Origin: an uncultured Dyadobacter sp.
Lineage (GTDB): Bacteria; Bacteroidota; Bacteroidia; Cytophagales; Spirosomataceae
Direction: 5' to 3'
DNA length: 64,000 nucleotides
Assembly: GCF_946482605.1 (NCBI RefSeq)
Contig: NZ_CAMLSE010000006.1
Location: 62,001 to 126,000 of the forward strand
In this document: positions 18,564 to 28,353 of the stretch, piece by piece
Numbering within the stretch: the first letter of the stretch is position 1
How the letters are laid out: the number at the start of each line of letters is the position of its first letter
Translations under genes and position numbers: made by a program
The notes under the pieces: generated by a model
Seen by the model: only the letters and a program-made list of their open reading frames with translations
Database searches by the model: none
What the model was told of the DNA's origin: nothing

Positions 18564-20210
18564 ATGTTTACGACCGGTATAAAATCGGCAACTATTCATT
18601 ATTACGCTGTGCTTAGGATTTTTACATTTCTTCTCCTGTTAGGCGGGAGTGCCGGCACTTTGGAAGCGTCCCGGCGTCCCGAGCCTGTTTCGTCGGATTC
18701 CTGCTCCTGTGCGCGACTTACAGGCATGAACTTTGCGGCGGCGACCATTACTTCCGCCGAGCGCATAACTTCCGAGAACTTCTCACCGCCCGGCAGCAGC
18801 CAACCAATATCGGTGCTGCCTGTCTTCTGCCGGGTCGCAGCCACGCTCAAACCGACGCCTGATTCTTACATCCGCATCGAATTGTGGCTTCCCGAGCAGG
18901 GGTGGAACGGGCGTTTTCTGGGTACCGGAACAGGGGGCGGTGCAGGTTATATCAATTACGGGTCTTTGGCAATGGGACTAAAAAAAGGATTTGCAACGGC
19001 CAATACCGATATGGGTACCTCGCCGGGCGCGAGCGCACTGACAGGTCATCCGGAGAAATGGACCGACTTCGGGCACCGCGCCACACATGAAATGACCCTG
19101 GCCGGCAAAGCGATCACTTCTGCCTATTATCAAAAGGCGCCTCATCACGCCTACTTTTCGGGCTGCTCCACCGGCGGCCAGCAAGCTTTGATGGAATCGC
19201 AACGGTATCCGCAGGACTACGACGGCATCCTGGCCGGTGCGCCGGCCAACAACCGGACGCATTTGCACACCGGGTTTGTCTGGAACCTGCGCGTTACCAA
19301 TGAAGCCGGGGGCAGCGCATTACTGCCCAGGCAAAAAATCGATATGGTTACCCAAGCCGTCTTGAAGGCCTGTGCAGGCAAAGACGGTGGCGCTCCCGGC
19401 GACAAGTTCCTGACTGATCCGGCTGCCTGCCATTTCGATGTGAAAACCTTGCCTGTATGCCCCGAGGGCACCGACCATGAGGGCTGCCTGACCCAGCGAC
19501 AACTCTCCGCACTTCAAAAGATCTATGCAGGTCCGGTTAACCCGCGTACCGGGGAACGTATTTACACGCCTATTCCTTTTGGAAGTGAAAATGTTACTTC
19601 GGGTATCGAGCTGCAACAGAATGCGAAGCAATCGCCCAATGCGCTGTTTTATCAGTACAAATGGGCATTCGGGCCTGATTTTGATTACAACACCTTCGAT
19701 TTCGACCGTGACCAGGACAGGCTCGACTCCCTGCTCGGCCCGGTTCTGAATGCGAACAGCACCGATCTTTCTGCATTCGATGGCAATGGTTCGAAACTGC
19801 TGATGTACTCCGGCACGGCCGACCCGCTGGTTCCCTATCAGGACGCAGTGCATTATTATGAAAGAGTTACGGCAGCCCAGGGCGGATTGCCCAGGACGCA
19901 GGAGTTCTTCCGCTTTTTCCTGATACCGGGCATGGGGCATTGCAGTGGCGGGCCCGGACTCAACGACGGAGGAGATATGCTGGGAGCGCTGATCAAATGG
20001 AAGGAAGAGGGGATACCGCCCCAGCAGCTCACGGGCAGCGCCTACGAGCAGGCCGATCCTCAGAAGAGCGTACGTTTCCGGCGCCCGGTTTATCCTTATC
20101 CATTGTGGCCTGTTTATGTGGATGGCGACGTTGCTATGCCTGAAAGCTACAAGGCAAAGGCTTTTCCGCTACGCAAAGTGGCAGTGCCTGCGGCGCGTTA
20201 TTTGAAGTGA
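18564..20210 (+). CDS. Tannase / feruloyl-esterase family protein
   Basis: 548 residues from the ATG at 18564. This start places a hydrophobic export signal at the N-terminus (YYAVLRIFTFLLLLGGSAG) and sits just downstream of a -7 promoter element; an in-frame start at 18429 would add 45 unrelated residues. The family nucleophile motif is GCSTGGQQALMESQRYP (Ser202), followed by DGILAGAPANN, the acid in GTADPLVPYQDA and the His in IPGMGHCSGGPG. Paired Cys residues (ACHFDVKTLPVCPEGTDHEG) fit the disulphide-bearing lid of the family. Such enzymes cleave gallate, ferulate or similar aryl esters. No AraC box precedes it, so it may be expressed apart from its neighbours. Confidence 0.9.
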   Translation: MFTTGIKSATIHYYAVLRIFTFLLLLGGSAGTLEASRRPEPVSSDSCSCARLTGMNFAAATITSAERITSENFSPPGSSQPISVLPVFCRVAATLKPTPDSYIRIELWLPEQGWNGRFLGTGTGGGAGYINYGSLAMGLKKGFATANTDMGTSPGASALTGHPEKWTDFGHRATHEMTLAGKAITSAYYQKAPHHAYFSGCSTGGQQALMESQRYPQDYDGILAGAPANNRTHLHTGFVWNLRVTNEAGGSALLPRQKIDMVTQAVLKACAGKDGGAPGDKFLTDPAACHFDVKTLPVCPEGTDHEGCLTQRQLSALQKIYAGPVNPRTGERIYTPIPFGSENVTSGIELQQNAKQSPNALFYQYKWAFGPDFDYNTFDFDRDQDRLDSLLGPVLNANSTDLSAFDGNGSKLLMYSGTADPLVPYQDAVHYYERVTAAQGGLPRTQEFFRFFLIPGMGHCSGGPGLNDGGDMLGALIKWKEEGIPPQQLTGSAYEQADPQKSVRFRRPVYPYPLWPVYVDGDVAMPESYKAKAFPLRKVAVPAARYLK

Positions 20211-20270
20211 AGCGGGCCATTCCAGACCGGGAATAATCGGTTCATTAGCTCCCATTTAATTTATCGAAAA

Positions 20271-20329
20271 ATAGTATTACAAAAGCAAACAAAAGTAGAG
20301 GAACGCAGAAACGGCGGAACTTAATTTTG
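20271..20329 (+). promoter_or_regulatory. AraC-type operator and promoter of operon A (copy A)
   Basis: ATAGTATTA at 20271 and AAAGTAGAG at 20292 form a direct repeat 21 bp apart; the -7 box TAATTTTG is at 20322-20329, exactly 30 bp after the second half-site. No TTTG -33 box is present, as expected for an activator-dependent promoter. The susC start lies 39 bp further on. Confidence 0.75.
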
Positions 20330-20368
20330 GATTTGTTAAATCAAGCCAAACCTTCTAAGTCCGTAGCT

Positions 20369-23300
20369 ATGCAAAAGAGAATATTACTGCATCTTTTCCA
20401 ATGGAGATCCTGTCTGTTATTTGCTGTATTGATGTGCTTTTGTGCGACTGTTGTATTCTCCCAATCGGCAGTCAGAGTTTCGGGGAAGATTGTCGACGAA
20501 AAAAACGAAGCGCTGCCTGGCGTCAACATTCAGGTAAAGGGAACCACCACCGGGGCCAGCACCGATGCTGACGGGAATTACGCCGTAAGCGCCCCATCCG
20601 GCTCTTCGCTGATATTCTCTTTCATAGGCTACCAGAGCCAGGAAATACCGATCGGAAATAACTCACAGATCAATGTTACCCTGAAAGCGGACATTGCGGT
20701 GTTGCAGGAAGTGCTGGTGGTCGGATACGGTGTGCAGTCGCGGGAGACACTCACCACCTCCATTTCCAAGCTCGATAACAAAGTGCTTGAAAATGTACCT
20801 TTTGCCAATGCCGCCTCGGCGCTGCAGGGTACCGTTTCCGGCGTAAGAGTGCAGAGCACTTCGGGACAGCCCGGTGCGGCACCCCGCGTCATAGTAAGGG
20901 GCGGAACATCCATTAACAATCCGAATGGGGCCAGTCCGCTATATATCATCGACGGTGTGATACGTACAGACATGACCGATATCAATTCCGAGGACATCGC
21001 ATCCATGCAGGTTTTGAAGGATGCGGCTTCCACGGCCATTTACGGCGCCAGGGGTTCCAACGGTGTGGTGATCATTACTACAAAAAATGGTAAGGCAGGC
21101 CAGACGCGCATATCCTATTCTTACGATTTGACCACCTCGAAACCGGGAAAGCTGTTTGAACTTGCCAATGCAAGGGACTATCTGACTGTGAATAGATTGG
21201 GGGTTTTCAGTGCAGCCAAATTCGGTGATTATACCTCCCGGCTATCCTTGCCGATGGGCTACGGAACGGGTAACGATCTGACCAACAACACGGCCTTCAC
21301 TACGCAATACCTCACACCTGCCAACGAGCACAAGCTCAAAGAGGGCTGGCAAAGCATGCCCGATCCGGCAGATCCTACCAAAACCCTGATTTTTCAGGAT
21401 ACCGATTTTCAGGCGCTTAACTATCAGACCGGCCTGTCACACAACCATAACCTGGCCATTTCGGGCGGTACCGAAAAGGCCACCTTCAATGCAGGGGTAG
21501 GGTACATGTCCGCGGATGGTACCGTGATCACGACCAAATACAACCGGCTAAGTTTCAGCCTGAACGGGGATATCAAAGTCAGAAAAAACCTGAGCGTCTA
21601 TTCACGGGTGATGTATTCACGGGCCAAATCCAATATGCCTTATGGTTCCACGGCAGTCACGTTTTACCGCAATGCAGGCCTGGCACCGACGGCCAAATAT
21701 AAGTTCGAAGACGGCACGCTCGCGCCCGGTACCAACAATGGGATAGGTAATCCCGAGTACCAGATGAATACAAGAGTGTATGATAATTCGAATGAAAAGC
21801 TCACGATGACATTGGGTTCTCACTGGGATATTCTGCCCGGACTGTCTTTTGATCCTCAGATCTCCATGTACAATGTCTCCCGGGACGTGCGCTCGTTCCA
21901 GCCCGGTTACTGGAATGGTCCCCTTGCGTTTGTAGACTCCCGTATATCTTCTGCCAGTGCGTCCAAATGGCGGCAGACACAAGCCGAAGGTGTATTTTCT
22001 TACACCAAGACACTGGCCAAAGACCACAACCTGGATGTAAAAGCAGGTTTTTCATACTTTGTTCGGGACACCTCCGGCATCAGCGCCACAGGACGGGGAG
22101 CCTCAACCGACCTGATCCCAACGCTGAATGCCTCCGGGGAGGCCACGGCTGTGAGCGGTTCGGTGACCAAGCAAACGATTATGGGCTATTTTGGCAGCGC
22201 CAACTATAACTACCGGCTCAAATACCTGCTTACTGTGAACATGCGCTATGACGGGGCCTCTAACCTGGGCGACGATTATAAATGGGGCTTTTTCCCAGGG
22301 GTATCGCTCGGCTGGAATATTCACAAGGAAGATTTCTGGACCGGAATTTCAAGAAGCGTCTCGCAGCTAAAATTGAGGGGCAGCTATGGCGTTAATGGTA
22401 ATATCAGCGGCCTGGGTGATTTTACCGCGCAGGGTGCATATGGTGTGGGAGGAAAATACGGCGGTGCGGCGGCGATCCAGAATACGGTTATTCCAAACAG
22501 CGAGCTGAAATGGGAACAGTCCAAAACCTTCGATGTGGGTGCAGACTTCGGATTCCTGGACAACCGGATCACCGTGATCCTGGATTATTACAGGCGCGCG
22601 ACGAGTAATCTGCTCACCAGTCTGCCCTTGCCCCAATCCACAGGCTTTGGAAGCGTGCTGACCAACCTGGGCACGCTGGAAAACAAAGGCTTTGAGATCG
22701 AACTGGGTGCGCGCGTGCTGCCGGCCAGCTCACCGCTGCAATGGAATGTTTCCTTCAATGCTTCAAAAACCAGGAATAAAGTGTTGAAGCTGCCCTATAA
22801 TGGCATCGCAAACAACAGAGTAGGAGGGATACTGATCTGGGACGACGCCAAGCAGGACTATGCGTGGAAAGGCGGCTTGCAGGAAGGGCAGCGGTTGGGA
22901 GAAATGTTCGACAGGCAGCAGGTCAGGATCTACCCTACGGATGAAGATGCCAAAAACGGCCCGGTCGCTTCCTACATCGTGGGGGCGGACAAAACCCAGT
23001 ACGGCGGCGATGTGGAATTCTATGACGCGGACAAAAACGGCATCATCGATTCCAGGGACAAAAGATACATGGGCAACGCTTATCCGCTTTGGACGGGAGG
23101 TTTGTCGAACACATTGAACTATAAAAATTTCAACCTCTATGTACGGATGGATTATACGACCGGGCATACGATCTTCAACTGGGGCCGGATGTTCCTGGAC
23201 GGAAATATGTATTCGGACGGCAACCTGACCCAGCGTATGGTAGACCGTTCCTGGAAAAAGCAGGGTGATATCACCGATATGCCGCGCTCGTACTGGGGCG

Positions 23301-23587
23301 GCGAGCGCGTGCAGCGCAACCTGTTCGATGGCGTGACTACCTCCGGCAATTCGATGTACATGGAAACAGGCGATTTTCTGGCCATCCGCGAGGTGACGTT
23401 AAGCTATTCGGTGCCCTCCAAAATCCTCAGTAAACTGAAAATAGCCAGTCTCAGGTTTAATGTCACCGCGAACAACATTCATTATTTCACCAAATATTTA
23501 GGATTGAACCCCGAAGAGGGAGGCGTGGACGACGGCCGGTACGCAATGCCTAAAAACATCATCTTCGGAGCAAATCTATCATTTTGA
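20369..23587 (+). CDS. SusC/RagA-family TonB-dependent receptor without STN domain
   Basis: 1072 residues from the ATG at 20369 (MQKRILLHLFQWRSC), which gives a signal peptide and follows the predicted promoter. Domains: carboxypeptidase-regulatory-like (ALPGVNIQVKGTTTGASTDA), SusC box LQEVLVVGYGVQSRE, plug (ASPLYIIDGVIRTDMTDI, GARGSNGVVIITTKNG), and a barrel ending IIFGANLSF. Unlike the receptor at 8191 it has no STN domain, so it should not signal through a FecR; the AraC-type box upstream is the likely control. It is the first gene of the ten-gene operon 20369-33298 and works with the SusD encoded 14 bp downstream. Confidence 0.94.
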   Translation: MQKRILLHLFQWRSCLLFAVLMCFCATVVFSQSAVRVSGKIVDEKNEALPGVNIQVKGTTTGASTDADGNYAVSAPSGSSLIFSFIGYQSQEIPIGNNSQINVTLKADIAVLQEVLVVGYGVQSRETLTTSISKLDNKVLENVPFANAASALQGTVSGVRVQSTSGQPGAAPRVIVRGGTSINNPNGASPLYIIDGVIRTDMTDINSEDIASMQVLKDAASTAIYGARGSNGVVIITTKNGKAGQTRISYSYDLTTSKPGKLFELANARDYLTVNRLGVFSAAKFGDYTSRLSLPMGYGTGNDLTNNTAFTTQYLTPANEHKLKEGWQSMPDPADPTKTLIFQDTDFQALNYQTGLSHNHNLAISGGTEKATFNAGVGYMSADGTVITTKYNRLSFSLNGDIKVRKNLSVYSRVMYSRAKSNMPYGSTAVTFYRNAGLAPTAKYKFEDGTLAPGTNNGIGNPEYQMNTRVYDNSNEKLTMTLGSHWDILPGLSFDPQISMYNVSRDVRSFQPGYWNGPLAFVDSRISSASASKWRQTQAEGVFSYTKTLAKDHNLDVKAGFSYFVRDTSGISATGRGASTDLIPTLNASGEATAVSGSVTKQTIMGYFGSANYNYRLKYLLTVNMRYDGASNLGDDYKWGFFPGVSLGWNIHKEDFWTGISRSVSQLKLRGSYGVNGNISGLGDFTAQGAYGVGGKYGGAAAIQNTVIPNSELKWEQSKTFDVGADFGFLDNRITVILDYYRRATSNLLTSLPLPQSTGFGSVLTNLGTLENKGFEIELGARVLPASSPLQWNVSFNASKTRNKVLKLPYNGIANNRVGGILIWDDAKQDYAWKGGLQEGQRLGEMFDRQQVRIYPTDEDAKNGPVASYIVGADKTQYGGDVEFYDADKNGIIDSRDKRYMGNAYPLWTGGLSNTLNYKNFNLYVRMDYTTGHTIFNWGRMFLDGNMYSDGNLTQRMVDRSWKKQGDITDMPRSYWGGERVQRNLFDGVTTSGNSMYMETGDFLAIREVTLSYSVPSKILSKLKIASLRFNVTANNIHYFTKYLGLNPEEGGVDDGRYAMPKNIIFGANLSF

Positions 23588-23601
23588 TAATCAGAGAAAT
23601 C

Positions 23602-25080
23602 ATGAAAAAAATAAAACAAATAGCCTTTGCACTGCTGGTATGTTTCTGCGGCGCTTCCTGTGACGTACTGGATGTGTCCCCAACCAGCGTGATCACCACG
23701 ACTTCGTTTTGGAAAACGCAAAATGATGCGGAAGGAGCGCTGAACGGAATGTATGTGAACCTGCGGAATATATCCGGGGCTATCTACACCGTGGGAGAGC
23801 AGCGCAGCGAGGTCTTTGAAGGAGGCGTTTACGGCAGCGGCAGAAACGACCTGTTTCTCAATGAGCTCAGCGGCGACCAGCCCAATCACCCCGACTGGAG
23901 CGCGTTTTACACGGTTGTAAATTCAGCTAACCTCATTATCAAATACACGCCCGGTATCACCTTTAAAACAGAAGCTGCCAGGAATTATGTGCTGGCGCAG
24001 GCTTATGCGATGCGCGCTTACACCTATTTTGTGATGACTAAAACATGGGGGGAGCTCATCCTGCGCACAGAGCCAACCGAAAGTTCGAATGCCGAGATTA
24101 CCATCAAAGAGCGCTCTTCACAAGCCGATGTTTTTGCATTGATCAAAAGTGACATTGAGATGGCGCTGTCCCTCTTTCCCGACAATAGCTTCGCGACAGG
24201 CCGCTCGCGATGGTCGCGGGCAGGGGCCAACACTTTGAAAGCGGACGTATTTCTGTGGACGGGCAAAAGAATGGGCGGGGGTCAGGCCGATTTTACGACC
24301 GCCCTGGCAGCGATCGCCGAAGTCGAAAAGGCGGACGTTTCCCTGCTTCCCAATTTCGCGGACCTGTTTGAATATGCCAACAAGGGCAATAAGGAAACGA
24401 TTATGACCATACGCTATCAGGATCTGGACGGGGCGGCCAATAACCAGTTCTGGCTGCATTGGATCATCGACAGCGCAGTGCCCGCCAACATCGACGCGGC
24501 AACCAAAGCGCTGATCCAGCCCGTTGGGGGCGGGCAGGGCCTTCTGGTGATCACTCCGCTGGTACGCAACCAGTTTACCGAAGACGATACCCGGAAAAAA
24601 GGCTCGTTCCATGAAATATTCACCTACGACGCGGCTGGAAAACCTACTTTTTACACAACCCTGGCCATGAAAGGCCGCGGCCTACTGACCGGCGGAACCA
24701 GACTTTTTCTGAGCGATATTGTGCTTTACCGTTATGCCGACGTGCTTTTACTCAAAGCCGAAGCCAAGAATGCCCTCGATCAAGATCCCAGCGAAGAAAT
24801 TAATAAGGTGCGCCAGCGGGCTTACGCGAGCCAATACAGCAAGCATATTTTCGTAAAAGGAAGTAAGCAGGCCAACGACGAGGCTATCCTGAAAGAAAGA
24901 CTTTTTGAACTGGTTTATGAAGGGAAAAGATGGTGGGACCTGGTCCGTTTCGGGAAAGCTTTCGAGCTGGTACCCAACCTTCAGGCCAGAAAAGGGCAGG
25001 ACTATCTGTTACTTTTCCCGATCGCCAATACGGTGCTGAGCCTGGAACCCAAAGTGAAGCAAAATCCCGGTTATAAATAG
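23602..25080 (+). CDS. RagB/SusD-family nutrient-binding lipoprotein
   Basis: 492 residues from the ATG at 23602, which gives the lipoprotein signal MKKIKQIAFALLVCFCGASC. SusD hallmarks: VLDVSPTSVITTTSFWKTQN, AQAYAMRAYTYFVMTKTWGE, LYRYADVLLLKAEAKNAL and the C-terminal ERLFELVYEGKRWWDLVRFG. It partners the STN-less SusC immediately upstream. Its sequence is clearly different from the SusD at 11597, so the two pairs probably bind different ligands or different parts of one ligand. Confidence 0.93.
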   Translation: MKKIKQIAFALLVCFCGASCDVLDVSPTSVITTTSFWKTQNDAEGALNGMYVNLRNISGAIYTVGEQRSEVFEGGVYGSGRNDLFLNELSGDQPNHPDWSAFYTVVNSANLIIKYTPGITFKTEAARNYVLAQAYAMRAYTYFVMTKTWGELILRTEPTESSNAEITIKERSSQADVFALIKSDIEMALSLFPDNSFATGRSRWSRAGANTLKADVFLWTGKRMGGGQADFTTALAAIAEVEKADVSLLPNFADLFEYANKGNKETIMTIRYQDLDGAANNQFWLHWIIDSAVPANIDAATKALIQPVGGGQGLLVITPLVRNQFTEDDTRKKGSFHEIFTYDAAGKPTFYTTLAMKGRGLLTGGTRLFLSDIVLYRYADVLLLKAEAKNALDQDPSEEINKVRQRAYASQYSKHIFVKGSKQANDEAILKERLFELVYEGKRWWDLVRFGKAFELVPNLQARKGQDYLLLFPIANTVLSLEPKVKQNPGYK

Positions 25081-25122
25081 CGGCATTCAACCGGAGCACA
25101 TTCTTTTTTAAATACAGAAGAT

Positions 25123-25887
25123 ATGGATATCGAATCGATCAAAAGCAAATTTGAAGAAGACGGTTATGTCTTTTTGCCGGGATTTCTGTCGGCGGAAGAA
25201 ATCGCGCTCGTGAATCAGAAGCTGGCCTGGTTCATTGAAAATGTAGTGCCCGGCCTGCCTGCCCATGATGTGTTTTATGAGGACAAAAGCGATCGTGCCA
25301 CCTTGAAGCAGATTATGCACGTTTCGGACTACGAGCCCTATTTCGAGCCTATGCTCCACGATAGCAAGTTCAGTAAAATAGCTGCGGAGCTGTTGCAGGA
25401 GCCGGTAGTACCCAGGATTTTGGAGTATTTCAATAAGCCGCCCAGAATCGGAAAGCCGACGCCTCCCCACCAGGATGGATACTATTTTATGCTCAAACCT
25501 GCCAGGGCGGTCACCATGTGGATGGCCCTCGAAGATGTAGACGAGGCCAATGGATGCGTGCGATATGTGAAAGGCTCTCACAAAAAGGGCATGCGCCAGC
25601 ACGGGCGTACCCAGACATTGGGCTTTTCGCAGGGAATTACCGATTTCGGCCTGCCCGAAGATATACAGCACGAGATCGCATTTCCGGCAAAACCGGGGGA
25701 TCTGCTGATCCATGACTCGCTGACGATCCATCGCGCGGACGGCAACCAAACGCCCGACCGCACCCGCAAGGCACTGGGCTTTATCTATTTTGGTGAATCG
25801 GCCCGGGAGGATGTGGAGGCCAAGGCCGCCTACCAGGCTCAGCTTCAAAAAGAAATGCGTGAAAAAAACGAATTGGTATCCGGATAA
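25123..25887 (+). CDS. Phytanoyl-CoA dioxygenase (PhyH) family protein
   Basis: 254 residues, no signal peptide, hence cytoplasmic. The Fe(II) facial triad is visible: His116-x-Asp118 (PPHQDGYYF) and His203 (DSLTIHRADGNQT), with the 2-oxoglutarate-binding Arg in the following DRTRKALGF. Family members hydroxylate many small molecules besides phytanoyl-CoA, often as the opening step of a catabolic or tailoring route. Lying between susD and the propeller and transporter genes of the AraC-controlled cluster, it probably oxidises the imported substrate or a derivative. Confidence 0.88.
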   Translation: MDIESIKSKFEEDGYVFLPGFLSAEEIALVNQKLAWFIENVVPGLPAHDVFYEDKSDRATLKQIMHVSDYEPYFEPMLHDSKFSKIAAELLQEPVVPRILEYFNKPPRIGKPTPPHQDGYYFMLKPARAVTMWMALEDVDEANGCVRYVKGSHKKGMRQHGRTQTLGFSQGITDFGLPEDIQHEIAFPAKPGDLLIHDSLTIHRADGNQTPDRTRKALGFIYFGESAREDVEAKAAYQAQLQKEMREKNELVSG

Positions 25888-25906
25888 AATCAACCACTGT
25901 TCCCAT

Positions 25907-26971
25907 ATGCTAAAAATGAAATGGTTATTTCTGATCTTACTCCTTTCGGGCTGTGGAGCAAGCTATGCACATGCGGCAAATCCGGCAGATTCCATCCGGG
26001 TTTCCAGGGTCTGGGACAAAGAAAAGCACAATGCATTTCCCGATCTGGTGCAGTTTAAAGACTACTTCTACATTACTTTCCGGGAAGGTGCCAATCACGT
26101 CGGCAATGAAAACAATGGAAAAGTAAGGATCATCAGGTCTAGAAACAGAAAAGATTGGGAGACGGTGGCTTTGTTTGACATGGATGCGGAGGATGTCCGC
26201 GAAGCCAGGCTGTCGGTCCGGCCCGACGGGACGTTGATGGCCATTGTAGCGGCGGGTATTTTCAAAGACGGCAGATACCTCACGCTGGCGCCCTATGTTT
26301 CTGTTTCCGACAAATCGGGCAGCCGTTTCACGCAGCCGGAAAAAACCACTTTCAGCAAGGACATCACGCCAACCCTGGACTGGATCTGGCGCATCACCTG
26401 GCACAAGGGTATCGGCTACGGCATTATGTACACGGCCGACTATCAACTTGTGGATGGTAAGCGGGTCAGGACCATGTACGCCCAGCTGCTGCGCACCACA
26501 GATGGCCGGTACTATGAAAAGGTACCCGGCTTCAATGTCGATGGCAGCCCGAATGAATCGACTATCCGTTTTGATAAAGACAACAAAATGTATGTGCTCG
26601 TAAGAAGGGAGACCGGAGATCAGATGGGCATGCTCGCGGTGAGTGATTTTCCTTACAACCAATGGCAATACCACAAGCTAAGCGTCCGGCTCGGCGGGCC
26701 GAATTTCCAGTTTCTGGGCAGCAAAAAGCTGATCATCGGAACCAGGCTGCATGAGGGGAAAGAGGCTTCCACGGCATTACACGTCACCGACCTGGAAGGC
26801 CAGATCCTGAAAACCATCAAGCTGCCCAGTAACGGTGACAGCAGCTATCCGGGCCTGATCGTTGAAAAAAATGACTTGTATGTAGCCTACTACTCCAGCC
26901 ACGAGGGTAAAGCGATTATCTACCAGGCGCAGATCCCGCTGAAAGAGCTGCAAACCGGCAAGCAGCCTTAA
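25907..26971 (+). CDS. Sialidase-fold beta-propeller protein, exported
   Basis: 354 residues from the ATG at 25907. The N-terminus is a lipoprotein-like signal (WLFLILLLSGC), so it is exported and possibly lipid-anchored. The body has repeated propeller motifs: SRVWDKEKHNAFPDLVQFKD, YITFREG, a degenerate Asp-box (SRNRKDWETV), DGTLMAIVA and SSYPGLIVEKNDLYVAYYSS. It matches the sialidase superfamily in fold. The catalytic Tyr/Glu pair and full Arg triad cannot be confirmed, so specificity is open. It lies 19 bp after the dioxygenase gene. Confidence 0.75.
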   Translation: MLKMKWLFLILLLSGCGASYAHAANPADSIRVSRVWDKEKHNAFPDLVQFKDYFYITFREGANHVGNENNGKVRIIRSRNRKDWETVALFDMDAEDVREARLSVRPDGTLMAIVAAGIFKDGRYLTLAPYVSVSDKSGSRFTQPEKTTFSKDITPTLDWIWRITWHKGIGYGIMYTADYQLVDGKRVRTMYAQLLRTTDGRYYEKVPGFNVDGSPNESTIRFDKDNKMYVLVRRETGDQMGMLAVSDFPYNQWQYHKLSVRLGGPNFQFLGSKKLIIGTRLHEGKEASTALHVTDLEGQILKTIKLPSNGDSSYPGLIVEKNDLYVAYYSSHEGKAIIYQAQIPLKELQTGKQP

Positions 26972-27015
26972 CGGCATTTCAACAGTAAATTATCATTCAA
27001 ATTACCCCATTATTT

Positions 27016-28278
27016 ATGTCAGCAATCCAAGCACCACCAGTGAAAGCCGAGCACGTTTTGCCTTCGGGCGCCTGGCGGATTGTTGTGTTGTTGTGTTTTG
27101 TGGGCTGCCTCAATTACCTGGACCGTACCATGATTACCACCATGCGTACCTCGATCATCCAGGCAATGCCTATGACCGACGCCCAGTTCGGTTTGCTCAC
27201 CTCCGTTTTTTTGTGGGTATACGGATTGCTCAGCCCTTTCGCCGGTTTTCTGGCGGATCATTTCAACAGGAGCCGCGTGATCATCGTCAGCCTTTTTGTA
27301 TGGTCTGCCGTTACCTGGCTTACCGCCTATGCAACCACCTTCGAACAATTGCTGGCTACCAGGGTTCTGATGGGCGTCAGTGAGGCCTGTTACATTCCCG
27401 CCGCTGTCGCCCTGATCGTAGATTACCACAAAACCACGACCCGTTCGCTGGCCTCGGGCATACACATTGCAGGTGTAATGGTGGGCCAGAGCCTTGGTTT
27501 TGTAGGCGGCTGGATCGCCGAGGATCACGACTGGAGTGCGCCATTCAGCGTATTTGGAGTCATCGGCGTGGCATATTCCTTTATTCTGCTCTGGTTGTTG
27601 AAAGATGCCCCCAAGGGCGGGCAGGTCGAGCAAAAGACCTCGGAGCCTAAAACCGATTTCTGGCAGGCAATCCGGAGCCTTTTTGGGCAGCGGTCATTCA
27701 TCCTGCTGATCATTTTCTGGTCTTTACTGGGTATCATCGGATGGATGGTGATGGGCTGGATGCCGACTTATTATAAGGAGCATTTCAACCTCTCGCAGGG
27801 AATGGCGGGGTTGTACGCGACGGGTTACCTCTATCCCGCCTCGATTGCCGGGGTAATATTGGGAGGATTTCTAACCGACCGTTTTGCAAAGGGGAGTACC
27901 CATTCCAAATTCCTGCTTCCTGTGATCGGTCTGAGCATTGCCGCTCCGAGCATTTTCATGGCCAGTAACACTTCGTTTCTGCCGCTGGCGATCGGGATGT
28001 TCATGCTCTACGGGCTCACACGCATGTTCAGTGACGCCAACCTGATGCCGATCCTGTGCCTGGCCGCCGACCCTCGCTACCGCGCTACCGGCTACGGGGT
28101 GCTGAATTTCTTTGCCTGCGTCGTCGGAGGACTGGGTTTGTATGCCGGTGGGGTGCTGCGTGACCTGCATGTGGACCTGGGCAGGATATTTCAGTCCGCA
28201 AGCGTGCTGATGCTGGTGTGCATTGGGCTTTTGTACCTGATCAAAAGAATGACCGCCGACAAAGCGGAGACGAAGTAA
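27016..28278 (+). CDS. MFS transporter
   Basis: 420 residues with about 12 hydrophobic segments. The start CFVGCLNYLDRTMITTMRTS, with TDAQFGLLTSVFLWVYGLLS, is the anion:cation symporter/Spinster-like pattern of the major facilitator superfamily, and the loop GFLADHFNRSRVI matches the A-motif region. It would carry the periplasmic product of the SusCD system across the inner membrane. Related transporters often take sugar acids and other anionic compounds, but the substrate is not shown by sequence. It is the only inner-membrane transporter in the cluster. Confidence 0.9.
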   Translation: MSAIQAPPVKAEHVLPSGAWRIVVLLCFVGCLNYLDRTMITTMRTSIIQAMPMTDAQFGLLTSVFLWVYGLLSPFAGFLADHFNRSRVIIVSLFVWSAVTWLTAYATTFEQLLATRVLMGVSEACYIPAAVALIVDYHKTTTRSLASGIHIAGVMVGQSLGFVGGWIAEDHDWSAPFSVFGVIGVAYSFILLWLLKDAPKGGQVEQKTSEPKTDFWQAIRSLFGQRSFILLIIFWSLLGIIGWMVMGWMPTYYKEHFNLSQGMAGLYATGYLYPASIAGVILGGFLTDRFAKGSTHSKFLLPVIGLSIAAPSIFMASNTSFLPLAIGMFMLYGLTRMFSDANLMPILCLAADPRYRATGYGVLNFFACVVGGLGLYAGGVLRDLHVDLGRIFQSASVLMLVCIGLLYLIKRMTADKAETK

Positions 28279-28353
28279 GGGACGGCGTTGGCAAGCTGGT
28301 GCAGTTTCCGGTTATTGATTTACAAACAATTTTATTTCTAAACCTTTAAAAAT

